NCBI GenBank assembly: GCA_937901445.1
Contig: CALDHY010000001.1
Span: 1-7,576, forward strand
DNA from: an uncultured Selenomonadales bacterium
GTDB lineage: Bacteria; Bacillota; Negativicutes; Selenomonadales; Selenomonadaceae
Direction: 5' to 3'
Length of the DNA: 7,576 bases
Translations under genes and position numbers: made by a program
Shown here: piece by piece, positions 1-5,290 of the stretch
Layout of the letters: every line of letters begins with the position of its first letter
Position numbering within the stretch: position 1 is the first letter of the stretch
Notes under the pieces: model-generated
The model's input: only the letters and a program-made list of their open reading frames with translations
Told to the model about the DNA's origin: nothing
The model's database searches: none

Positions 1-37
1 GTTTAGATTTCAAGGAGCCTTGCTGAAGTGAATCAGC
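1..37 (-). promoter_or_regulatory. Probable rRNA-type leader: hairpin plus boxA-like element
   Basis: Read on the minus strand, the predicted transcript starts near 37. It opens with a 5-bp hairpin (GCTGA/TCAGC, 22-37, six-base loop), followed by GGCTCCTTGAAATCTAAAC (1-19). The latter resembles the boxA antitermination element that precedes rRNA genes in Firmicutes (TGTTCTTTGAAAACT type). A hairpin followed by boxA is the order known for rrn leaders. This suggests an rRNA operon, or another Nus-antiterminated RNA, running out of the left edge. No rRNA sequence lies inside the window, so this is inference from the leader alone. Confidence 0.45.
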
Positions 38-43
38 TTGCAT

Positions 44-72
44 ATATTACTTCATTATTCCCTTTTTGTCAA
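44..72 (-). promoter_or_regulatory. Strong minus-strand sigma-70 promoter with UP-like A/T tract
   Basis: The minus strand has a perfect -35 TTGACA (67-72), a 17-bp spacer and a -10 TAATAT (44-49). Just upstream (about 75-99) are uninterrupted A and T tracts like an UP element. Transcription would start near 37 and leave the window. This is the strongest promoter in the window, in keeping with a stable-RNA operon. Confidence 0.7.
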
Positions 73-99
73 TACCTCTTTTAAAAAATTTTTTTCCGC

Positions 100-333
100 A
101 TTCCAACGCCGTTTTTACCTTAAAAATATCAAAATCCCTAAAATTTTTTTTCAACCATTAAAAATTTTTTTGTGAAATTCAAATAAAAAATCTGCGCGAC
201 GAAATTTCAAAAAATTTTTTCCTGCTTCTATACTGCTTGCTCTTTTATGATGAAGCATCTTAATATTTTGCCCGTCATTGTAAAGGATTCTAAAACTAAT
301 CAGATTTACTGCTGATTTTATCAACTTTTCAAC
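100..333. other. AT-rich gene-free spacer
   Basis: No convincing coding region or RNA gene is seen on either strand. The stretch holds runs of A and T (A6T6-type palindromic tracts near 209-222), one copy of the CTGCGCGA octamer (192-199), a short GATG/CATC inverted repeat near 249-259, and a perfect 6-bp inverted repeat AATCAG/CTGATT (298-303 and 312-317, 8-base loop). The last lies about 55 bp upstream of the livK promoter and could be an operator, but there is no direct evidence. An isolated TTGACA at 334-339 lacks a well-placed -10. Confidence 0.5.
192..199 (+). repeat. Iterated octamer CTGCGCGA, copy 1
   Basis: This intergenic copy has the context ATCTGCGCGACGAAATTT. The 13-base core ATCTGCGCGACGA is shared with the copy at 5276, which is also intergenic. 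It is one of nine exact copies in the window (see findings). Confidence 0.75.
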
Positions 334-371
334 TTGACAGACAGTAAAATAAAAAAATTTTGAGTTAAAAA

Positions 372-400
372 TTGACGCCCTGCGCGAAAAATTGTAAAAT
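372..400 (+). promoter_or_regulatory. livK promoter (sigma-70 type)
   Basis: A -35 TTGACG (372-377) is followed by a 17-bp spacer and a -10 TAAAAT (395-400). The predicted start is near 407, giving a leader of about 30 nt before the TTG start codon. The spacer contains a complete copy of the CTGCGCGA octamer (380-387). Confidence 0.65.
380..387 (+). repeat. Iterated octamer CTGCGCGA, copy 2, inside a promoter spacer
   Basis: This exact copy lies between the -35 and -10 of the livK promoter. The surrounding 16 bases (371-386) match 15 of 16 positions of a coding segment on the minus strand at 5875-5890 in the histidine kinase gene. Confidence 0.7.
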
Positions 401-420
401 ACGCGGGTAATTTGAATGTA

Positions 421-439
421 TGAGGAGATGCTTTAATTG
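421..439 (+). promoter_or_regulatory. livK ribosome binding site and TTG start
   Basis: TGAGGAG (421-427) lies 9 nt before TTG (437-439), which opens straight into a lipoprotein signal peptide. An ATG at 428-430 is in frame, but it abuts the Shine-Dalgarno and is closed after one codon (ATG CTT TAA). The TTG is therefore the only workable start seen. Confidence 0.7.
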
Positions 440-1609
440 CTTTTCTGGAAAAAGAAATTTAGAATTGCCGCGCTTTTAACGGGCGGACTTTTGGCTTGTT
501 CAATGTTTACCGGTTGCGGCGGAGGTAATGCAGCGGCAGATGAAATTGTTGTCGGCTCCAATTTTGAACTTACCGGCAACGTTGCACAATACGGCTCCAA
601 TGCTGCTAAAGGTTTCAGACTCGCTGTCAAAGAAATTAATGACGCGGGCGGTATCAACGGCAAAAAAATTAAAATCGTCGAAGCCGATAATAAATCTGAC
701 GCCGCCGAATCAGTCAACGCGGCTACAAAATTAATTTCCGATGATAAAGTTGTTGCACTTATAGGACCGGCTGTAACTGCAAATGTTATCGCCGAATCTC
801 AAGTTGCGACTGATAACAAAGTTGCAGTTATCGCCCCCGCCGCCACTAACCCCGATGTTACTGTTGAAAACGGCGCGGTTAAACCTTTCATTTTCCGCAG
901 TTGCTTTATCGACCCGCAACAGGGCGAAGTTATGGCACAATTCGCCGCGCAAGATTTAAACGCCAAAACGGCTGTACTTTACCTTGACTCAAGCTCCGAT
1001 TATTCAAAAAGTTTAGGCAAAGTCTTTAAGGAAAAATTTGAAGCGGCAGGCGGGCAAGTTGTAATGGAAGAGGCTTTTCTTGCAAAAGACCAAGATTTTA
1101 AAGCCGCATTAACAAAAATTCAAACCGCAAACGCCGATGTAATTTTTGTACCGGCTTACTATGAAGAAGTTGGAAAAATCGTAAAGCAAGCGCGTGAACT
1201 CGGAATTACTGCGGCGATTCTCGGCACTGACGGCTGGGACGATTCAAAAGTTGTTGACATTGCCGGACAAGACGCCCTCAACAATACTTTCTTCTGCACA
1301 CATTTCTTTGAAGGCGATGAAGACGTTCAAGCGTTCCTCAATTCTTATAACGCCGAATATAAAGAAGCCCCCAACGTTTTTGCCGCGCTCGGTTATGACT
1401 CCGGAAAAATGCTCATTGACGCAATTCAACGCGGCGGCACTGATTCAGAAAAAATCCGCGACAATATCGAAACTATCAAAGATTTAAAAGTTGGTACAGG
1501 TACAATCACAATGGACGCTGCCACTCATAATCCTATCAAAGGTATTGTTGTTATCGAAAATAAAGACGGCGGACGCGATCTCCGTACCAAAATTGCGCCG
1601 CAAGGATAA
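437..1609 (+). CDS. livK: Branched-chain amino-acid ABC transporter substrate-binding lipoprotein (LivK type)
   Basis: This 390-residue extracytoplasmic solute-binding protein belongs to the leucine/isoleucine/valine-binding (Peripla_BP_6) family. It would capture amino acids and deliver them to a LivHMGF-type ABC importer. Residues 1-26 form a lipoprotein signal: a KKK-FR n-region, a hydrophobic core at about 10-25, and lipobox FTGC with the likely lipidated Cys27. LLAC at 18-21 is a weaker alternative. A small GGGNAAAD linker leads into the binding fold at about 36-385. Family hallmarks are IVVGSNFELTGNVAQYG (about 37-53), the AVKEINDAGGING segment (about 63-75), the ligand-loop GPAVTANVIAE (110-120), IAPAATNP (132-139) and the TDGWD hinge (264-268). 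Length is normal. It starts at TTG behind a good ribosome binding site and has its own promoter and terminator. It stands alone: no permease or ATPase gene follows, so its partners must be elsewhere. The precise ligand cannot be read from sequence. Confidence 0.92.
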   Translation: MLFWKKKFRIAALLTGGLLACSMFTGCGGGNAAADEIVVGSNFELTGNVAQYGSNAAKGFRLAVKEINDAGGINGKKIKIVEADNKSDAAESVNAATKLISDDKVVALIGPAVTANVIAESQVATDNKVAVIAPAATNPDVTVENGAVKPFIFRSCFIDPQQGEVMAQFAAQDLNAKTAVLYLDSSSDYSKSLGKVFKEKFEAAGGQVVMEEAFLAKDQDFKAALTKIQTANADVIFVPAYYEEVGKIVKQARELGITAAILGTDGWDDSKVVDIAGQDALNNTFFCTHFFEGDEDVQAFLNSYNAEYKEAPNVFAALGYDSGKMLIDAIQRGGTDSEKIRDNIETIKDLKVGTGTITMDAATHNPIKGIVVIENKDGGRDLRTKIAPQG

Positions 1610-1635
1610 TCAATATTTTTCTTAATAAAAAAATT

Positions 1636-1662
1636 AAGCCGCCCTAATTGGACGGCTTTTTT
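1636..1662. terminator. Bidirectional Rho-independent terminator
   Basis: An inverted repeat AAGCCG/CGGCTT (1636-1641 and 1653-1658), extended inward by two G-C pairs after one mismatch, has a TAATT loop. It is followed on the plus strand by six T (1657-1662) and on the minus strand by a T-rich tract (from about 1635 leftward). It sits between the convergent ends of livK and the 1679-2602 gene and can serve both. Confidence 0.85.
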
Positions 1663-1678
1663 AGTTTGCAAATATAAA

Positions 1679-2602
1679 TTATTTTTCCGGAATACTTTCG
1701 CCTCTTTCGGCGGTAACAACATTAATTTTCCAAACGCCGGATTCAAAAACCATTTCAATTTCGCCTTTCCACGGCGTGTAAATAGTTTGATTGTTATTTT
1801 TCGTTCTTGAACCGGCACTGTATCCAAGTACTACGGAATTTTCCTTTGAAGAAATTTCTGTAAAAACTTCGTCAAAATTAAGTTCGGTAAGTTGCGCGCC
1901 ACGTAACGTAAACTCTTTTTTTGACACTTTAGATTTATAATTATTAGTCAACATTTCGTCGTAGGCTTTTTCATAATCTTTTCGAGCAATGGTATTTATA
2001 AATTTGTGTAATGCAAGTTTTGCTTGTTCAAAATTATTATCGCTTGGAGGCGCAACTAAAATTCGCGCGCTTATCTGTACTACGGTGTTTGAAATGTGCG
2101 GACCGTCAACAGAAAATCTCAAAACGCCTTTCTCATGGTTGAGAGACTCAAAAGAATACTCATAAACTGTAAATTTTTCTTGAGTTTCGTTGGCTTTCGA
2201 GCCGTATTGGGTTATAACTTCACTGTAATGCAAGCCTACATGAATACCTTTAGAAGTTGTAACGTCCGGCGCATCTGTCATAAGCGCGTAAACTTTGCCG
2301 TTGCGCACTTCAGCCTTGATATTGCTGTACCTGTAAAGTTCGTATCCGTCCAAATTCTCTACTGATTCCGGTGCACCGAGAATTTCTTTGAGCCGTGCAA
2401 CTTCAACGCCAACATCAACTCCGCCCAAACTTAAATCTGTTTGTGATTGAGGCTTAACCACTTTATGTTCTTCAACGGAATTTACAGAAGGCGTTCCAAA
2501 TTGATTATTAAAAAAGACAAACGCCCCCACCGCCACTACAACTGCCAGCAACAAAGCACCTAAAACAGGAACTCTAATAATACCACCTCCAAAATTACTC
2601 AA
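1679..2602 (-). CDS. Membrane-anchored protein with two BamE/CAP-associated-like repeats and NTF2-like C-terminus
   Basis: I do not recognise this 307-residue protein as a named family. A short N-terminus is followed by a single hydrophobic segment (about 12-31) with no lipobox cysteine, so it is probably a signal anchor with the rest outside the membrane. A polar linker (32-58) precedes two tandem modules of similar pattern, about 62-118 and 120-180: xVGxxxxxVxxxxG, then a YxY pair, then GxVxxxxxD. This recalls the small SmpA/BamE-like or CAP-associated folds used as protein-interaction modules in cell envelopes. Residues about 189-300 (AKLALHKFINTIARKDYEKAYDEM, then beta-rich, ending in GVWKINVV) look like an NTF2-like or DUF4878-type domain. 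The longest frame starts at TTG 2602, but that codon has no ribosome binding site; an excellent one lies inside the frame (see the site at 2576-2590). It is 57 bp downstream of pepD, with its own promoter. Function is unknown; an envelope role is inferred. Confidence 0.7.
   Translation of the reverse strand: MSNFGGGIIRVPVLGALLLAVVVAVGAFVFFNNQFGTPSVNSVEEHKVVKPQSQTDLSLGGVDVGVEVARLKEILGAPESVENLDGYELYRYSNIKAEVRNGKVYALMTDAPDVTTSKGIHVGLHYSEVITQYGSKANETQEKFTVYEYSFESLNHEKGVLRFSVDGPHISNTVVQISARILVAPPSDNNFEQAKLALHKFINTIARKDYEKAYDEMLTNNYKSKVSKKEFTLRGAQLTELNFDEVFTEISSKENSVVLGYSAGSRTKNNNQTIYTPWKGEIEMVFESGVWKINVVTAERGESIPEK
2576..2590 (-). promoter_or_regulatory. Strong Shine-Dalgarno inside the ORF, implying a possible ATT start
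   Basis: On the minus strand GGAGG (2590-2586) lies 4 and 7 nt before two consecutive in-frame ATT codons (2581-2579 and 2578-2576). No ATG, GTG or TTG lies at a usable distance downstream. The annotated TTG at 2602 is preceded only by A/T-rich sequence. Initiation at ATT 2578 would give a 299-residue protein beginning directly with a clean signal anchor. The GGAGGT could instead simply encode Gly-Gly. Confidence 0.4.
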
Positions 2603-2634
2603 CTAAAAAGAAAAATTTTAAAAATTACTAACGT

Positions 2635-2663
2635 ATTCTGTCATTTTTTATTTCAAATGTCAA
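2635..2663 (-). promoter_or_regulatory. Promoter for the 1679-2602 gene
   Basis: On the minus strand a perfect -35 TTGACA (2658-2663), overlapping the pepD stop codon, is followed by a 17-bp spacer and a -10 CAGAAT (2635-2640, four of six consensus bases). Transcription would begin near 2628, about 50 nt before the likely translation start. No terminator is seen between pepD and this gene, so read-through from pepD is also possible. Confidence 0.55.
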
Positions 2664-4069
2664 CGTGGTAAATTTGAAATCTGCGCGAGAGTTTCGATAA
2701 TTAAATTAACGTGCGGCTCAACGGTTTTCAAATGCAACCGCTCTTTTGGACTGTGAATAAATTCATTGGTCGTACCGGTTGAAACAATATCTAATTTAGG
2801 ATTTTTGACGGCAAAGAAACTGCATTCAAGCCCGCCATGCGTTGTAAGAATTTTCGGCGCAAAATTATTTTGGCGTTCAAAAATTTCTGCCATAATTTTT
2901 AAAAGTTTACTGTCAGGGTTAAAATCCCACGCGGGCGCGGGCGTGCCGAATTTCACTTCAAATTTTGTAACTTTGGCAACCTGCGCGAAAGTGTCGGTAA
3001 AATCTTCAAGCACTTGTGAAACATTTGAACGCGCCAAAATATTTACTTCGACACTTTCAGTCGTGCGAATAATCCCAATGTTTGCTGAAGAAATTACAGT
3101 ATCGCCGCGCATTGAATATACGCCGCTGTGAATCGTCAAAATCAGCGCAATTAAATTTTCAAAGTCTGATTCACTTAAAAATTTTTCCGGCATTGCTACA
3201 GGCGTAATTTCAATTTTTAAATTTTCACCGTAAATTTTTTTGACATTACTTTTAAGTAAATCTGCGCGAGTAAAAATTTCATCAGCCGAAAAATCTGTGC
3301 CAATAATAATTTCGGCGTCTGAAGGAATAACATTGGGAGCCGAGCCGCCGTCAAATTGCGCAAGTTGAAAATTTCCCTGACTTAAAAATTTTGAGGCAAG
3401 TTTAATAGCGTTGGCGTAGTTTTTAGAAATTTCAATTCCGGAATGTCCGCCGTGCAAGCCGCTAAATTTTATTTTTAAGGCATTGGAAAATTTCGGCTCA
3501 ATAAAATTAATTTTTTTGCTAAAATCGACGTGGATATTTCCGGCACTGCCTGCAACAATTTCTTCAAACTTTTCAGAATCGCAGTTAATAAAAAATTCGG
3601 CGTCTGCAAGAAATTTTTTGTCAAGGTTAATTGCGCCCGTCATTCCCTGTTCTTCGTCAACCGTGAAAATAATTCTAAGCGGACCGTGCGAAAAATTTTC
3701 GTGATTCTTGACAATATACAAAATTTCGGCAATTCCCATCCCGTCATCTGCGCCAAGACTTGTACCTTCAGCCGTCAAAAAATCTTCCGTGCGAATTAAT
3801 TTTATAGAATCCTCAAGCGGGTTGAACTTATAATTTTCTTCAGCAACGCAGACCATATCCATATGTGCCTGTAAAATCGTACGCGGTGAATCTTCCTTGC
3901 CACAAATTGCGGGAATTTCGGCAATAATATTTTTGCTTGAATCTTGTACAACTTCAAAGCCGTAAGATTTAAGATAGTCGCGCAGGAAATTACTGATTTT
4001 TTCTTCATGTTTTGAAGGGCGCGGAATTGCCGCCAATTTTTTAAATTCGTCCAAAACTTTTTCCAGCAT
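2660..4069 (-). CDS. pepD: Cytosolic dipeptidase / aminoacyl-histidine dipeptidase PepD (M20 family)
   Basis: This 469-residue cytoplasmic zinc dipeptidase of the M20 family (PepD, carnosinase-like, broad dipeptide specificity) would release free amino acids from imported dipeptides. Metal and catalytic motifs are intact: AHMDMV (His69 ligand, catalytic Asp71), GADDG (Asp108 bridging), DEEQGMTGA (Glu139 general base, Glu140 ligand), NCDSE (Asp164) and the C-terminal FIHSPKERL (His439). The spacing matches E. coli PepD (485 residues). The lid/dimerisation domain lies at about 185-385 and includes FSGLHGGHSG (203-211); GGLECS is at 412-417. An in-frame ATG at 4090 exists. I chose 4069 because AAGGAAG (4082-4076) sits 6 nt upstream of it and the earlier ATG overlaps a terminator. 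No signal peptide is present. Four of the window's nine CTGCGCGA octamers fall in this gene. It follows the FliD-like gene on the same strand across a hairpin. Confidence 0.93.
   Translation of the reverse strand: MLEKVLDEFKKLAAIPRPSKHEEKISNFLRDYLKSYGFEVVQDSSKNIIAEIPAICGKEDSPRTILQAHMDMVCVAEENYKFNPLEDSIKLIRTEDFLTAEGTSLGADDGMGIAEILYIVKNHENFSHGPLRIIFTVDEEQGMTGAINLDKKFLADAEFFINCDSEKFEEIVAGSAGNIHVDFSKKINFIEPKFSNALKIKFSGLHGGHSGIEISKNYANAIKLASKFLSQGNFQLAQFDGGSAPNVIPSDAEIIIGTDFSADEIFTRADLLKSNVKKIYGENLKIEITPVAMPEKFLSESDFENLIALILTIHSGVYSMRGDTVISSANIGIIRTTESVEVNILARSNVSQVLEDFTDTFAQVAKVTKFEVKFGTPAPAWDFNPDSKLLKIMAEIFERQNNFAPKILTTHGGLECSFFAVKNPKLDIVSTGTTNEFIHSPKERLHLKTVEPHVNLIIETLAQISNLPR
2681..3269 (+). 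repeat. Three copies of octamer CTGCGCGA within pepD
   Basis: Exact plus-strand copies lie at 2681-2688, 2981-2988 and 3262-3269, spaced about 300 and 281 bp. On the coding (minus) strand they read TCGCGCAG and encode Leu-Ala-Gln, Phe-Ala-Gln and Thr-Arg-Ala-Asp, so they occupy more than one reading frame. All three continue as RTT (TCGCGCAGATT or GTT). Confidence 0.75.
3978..3985 (-). repeat. Octamer CTGCGCGA, copy within pepD
   Basis: This exact copy reads CTGCGCGA on the minus (coding) strand and encodes Leu-Arg-Asp in FLRDY. Its orientation is opposite to the other three pepD copies. Confidence 0.7.
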
Positions 4070-4088
4070 AAAATTCTTCCTTTCAACC

Positions 4089-4116
4089 AAAAACGCCGCC
4101 CATTATTCGAGCGGCG
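4089..4116 (-). terminator. Rho-independent terminator or leader hairpin before pepD
   Basis: On the minus strand CGCCGC (4116-4111) and GCGGCG (4099-4094) pair across an 11-base loop and are followed by TTTTTGG (4093-4087). It lies after the stop of the 4142-5122 gene and ends only 7 nt before the pepD ribosome binding site. It may terminate the upstream transcript, or act as an attenuator in the pepD leader if transcription starts at the promoter just upstream. Confidence 0.7.
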
Positions 4117-4130
4117 CGCAGAAATTTAAA

Positions 4131-4159
4131 ATATTAAAAATTTAAGTAAACATTGTGAA
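4131..4159 (-). promoter_or_regulatory. Possible pepD promoter overlapping the upstream gene's end
   Basis: On the minus strand TTCACA (4159-4154, five of six bases) is followed by a 17-bp spacer and TAATAT (4136-4131). The start would be near 4124, placing the GC-rich hairpin in the 5' leader of pepD. The surroundings are very AT-rich, so a chance match is possible. Confidence 0.35.
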
Positions 4160-5122
4160 AAGGCGGGGAGTATTTTCTCTGGCGTAAGCCGCATTGTTCG
4201 AGTAAAGGGATTCGCTTTCATCTTGTGCATTTCTATTGGCAAAATCCATTATCGAAGTAAAAAGCCTGTCGCCTTGAAAATTCGCCAAGTCAATGTTTCT
4301 GTCGAGTTGACCGGCTAAACCTTCACTGCCGAGAGCCGAATTAACGCCTTCAGAATTATTGTTAAGCGCGTAAGTAAAAATTGATTCATTGAGTGAAAGA
4401 AAACCTTCAGCATTTGTTGAAATTCCAATATCATTTAAAGATTCATTCAAATTGCCGTTGTTGAAATTATTGGCAAGGGCTGACATACGACTTGACATAC
4501 CGCGATTTTCATCCAAATAAGACTTAGTTGCATTGAAGTCACGCACCAAATCTCTGACTTCAGAAATACGGCTGTTTTCTTCAGCATTTGGAGTACTGCC
4601 GTTATTGTTGGGAGTTTCGGCGGTAAGATAATTTTCGGCGAAATTTTGAAGGGTATTTTGCGGCGGCGGTTCCGGTCTGGGCGTTGCTTGCGGGCGCAAA
4701 GGAATATTGGCAAGGTTCCTGCGTTCCGGCGGAATATTTCCATTTGCAAATTCGCCTAAAGTTGAAAGAGCCGCGCCGGTGTTATTATCTGCGTCAGTAT
4801 CTGCAACTTCAGCAGTTCGGTCGCTGTCGTCGGCGGATTCAGTTTCTGCAGATTCTTTAACTTTGTCTGAAGACTCTTGCAAAGAATTAAGATTTTCACG
4901 GAAATTTTCACTGAAAGTTTCTCTGTCTTTACTGTAATTCTCAATCAAATTTGTTAGCGCGGGTTGCCCGCCGAATTCTGAATTCAGGAAATTGAAAAAA
5001 TTCCCGTAACCCGGACCAACTAACATTGATTGATTAGCAGCCTCACGATTTCCCGGAAAAAATTTTGTCGATAAATGAGAAACCATACTGGCTTGATTTA
5101 CTATAGAATTAACTGTTGGCAT
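4142..5122 (-). CDS. Unrecognised protein with a FliD C-terminal-like region and disordered linker
   Basis: A 326-residue protein with no signal peptide or membrane segment and no cysteine. The start is ATG at 5122, behind a perfect AAGGAGGT with 7-nt spacing; the frame extends further upstream but without such a site. Three zones are visible. Residues 1-80 are mixed helical with an aromatic/Gly patch (GPGYGNFFNFLNSEFGG, 36-52). Residues 81-185 are low complexity: acidic Ser/Glu/Asp, then Pro-rich (RPQATPRPEPPP, 143-154), then Asn-rich. Residues about 186-290 resemble the C-terminal domain of the flagellar cap FliD: VRDLVRDFNATKSYLDEN, then LNDIGISTNAEGFLSLNES, then a run of Ala/Leu/Val ending LAGQLD. 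FliD has the same GI-S-x-x-x-G-x-L-x-L-(D/N)-E signature. It is much shorter than FliD, and no flagellar gene is nearby. It has its own promoter, with a hairpin terminator downstream. It might be a secreted or filament-associated structural protein. Function is unknown. Confidence 0.75.
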   Translation of the reverse strand: MPTVNSIVNQASMVSHLSTKFFPGNREAANQSMLVGPGYGNFFNFLNSEFGGQPALTNLIENYSKDRETFSENFRENLNSLQESSDKVKESAETESADDSDRTAEVADTDADNNTGAALSTLGEFANGNIPPERRNLANIPLRPQATPRPEPPPQNTLQNFAENYLTAETPNNNGSTPNAEENSRISEVRDLVRDFNATKSYLDENRGMSSRMSALANNFNNGNLNESLNDIGISTNAEGFLSLNESIFTYALNNNSEGVNSALGSEGLAGQLDRNIDLANFQGDRLFTSIMDFANRNAQDESESLYSNNAAYARENTPRLFTMFT

Positions 5123-5168
5123 ATTGCACACCTCCTTGAAACAAATCACGTCCTATTTAGCCACAATC

Positions 5169-5197
5169 ATTTTATAATTTCAGTGAAACGTTGTCAA
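5169..5197 (-). promoter_or_regulatory. Promoter of the FliD-like gene
   Basis: On the minus strand a perfect -35 TTGACA (5197-5192), a 17-bp spacer and a -10 TAAAAT (5174-5169) are seen. The start would be near 5162, giving a leader of about 40 nt to the ATG at 5122. It is a near-consensus sigma-70 promoter, not the sigma-28 type expected for a late flagellar gene. Confidence 0.7.
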
Positions 5198-5201
5198 TTA
5201 T

Positions 5202-5220
5202 TTTTAGAAACTCCCTAAAA
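5202..5220. repeat. Perfect inverted repeat upstream of the FliD-like promoter
   Basis: TTTTAG (5202-5207) and CTAAAA (5215-5220) flank a 7-base loop, five bases upstream of the -35 box. The stem is too A/T-rich for an intrinsic terminator, so an operator-like site is possible. No regulator can be named. Confidence 0.35.
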
Positions 5221-5275
5221 GTTTATTCGTCGAAATTTTTTCATACTTAACCCTTGCCGCAAAATTTTTTTTAAT

Positions 5276-5283
5276 CTGCGCGA
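5276..5283 (+). repeat. Octamer CTGCGCGA, intergenic copy
   Basis: This copy lies just past the stop codon of the histidine kinase gene. It shares ATCTGCGCGACGA with the copy at 192. Confidence 0.75.
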
Positions 5284-5290
5284 CGATTTT

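Noticed and set aside
1..43. Open minus-strand frame starting at ATG 43 (MQADSLQQGSLKSK) and running out of the left edge
   Set aside because: The ATG lies between the -10 box and the predicted transcription start, so it would not be in the RNA, and it has no spaced ribosome binding site. The sequence fits an RNA leader better.
83..222. A6T6-type tracts as a dispersed repeat family
   Set aside because: Similar A/T runs occur in every spacer of the window and fit low-complexity composition rather than a defined repeat.
334..362. TTGACA at 334-339 as an alternative livK promoter
   Set aside because: No acceptable -10 lies 16-18 bp downstream (ATTTTG/TTTTGA); the TTGACG-17-TAAAAT pair at 372-400 is better.
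433..952. Minus- and plus-strand open frames overlapping livK (433-717, 528-734, 731-952)
   Set aside because: They are shadows of a clearly coding frame, with no ribosome binding sites and no recognisable domains.
1525..1827. Minus-strand frame spanning the livK end, the terminator and the next gene
   Set aside because: It crosses a strong terminator and overlaps two real genes in other frames; its composition is not protein-like.
4070..4090. Upstream ATG (4090) as the pepD start
   Set aside because: It lies next to the terminator T-run with no ribosome binding site; the ATG at 4069 has AAGGAAG 6 nt upstream and matches the family N-terminus.
4111..4120. GCGGCGCGCAG as a further octamer copy
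   Set aside because: It differs by one base from TCGCGCAG and is explained by the terminator stem; it was left out of the count of nine.
5123..5149. Upstream ATG (5149) as the start of the FliD-like gene
   Set aside because: The perfect AAGGAGGT lies downstream of it and points to the ATG at 5122; the extra nine residues encode the Shine-Dalgarno itself.
5204..5290. Intrinsic terminator after the kinase gene
   Set aside because: The only inverted repeats here have A/T-rich or imperfect stems and no following T-run on the minus strand, so termination cannot be claimed.
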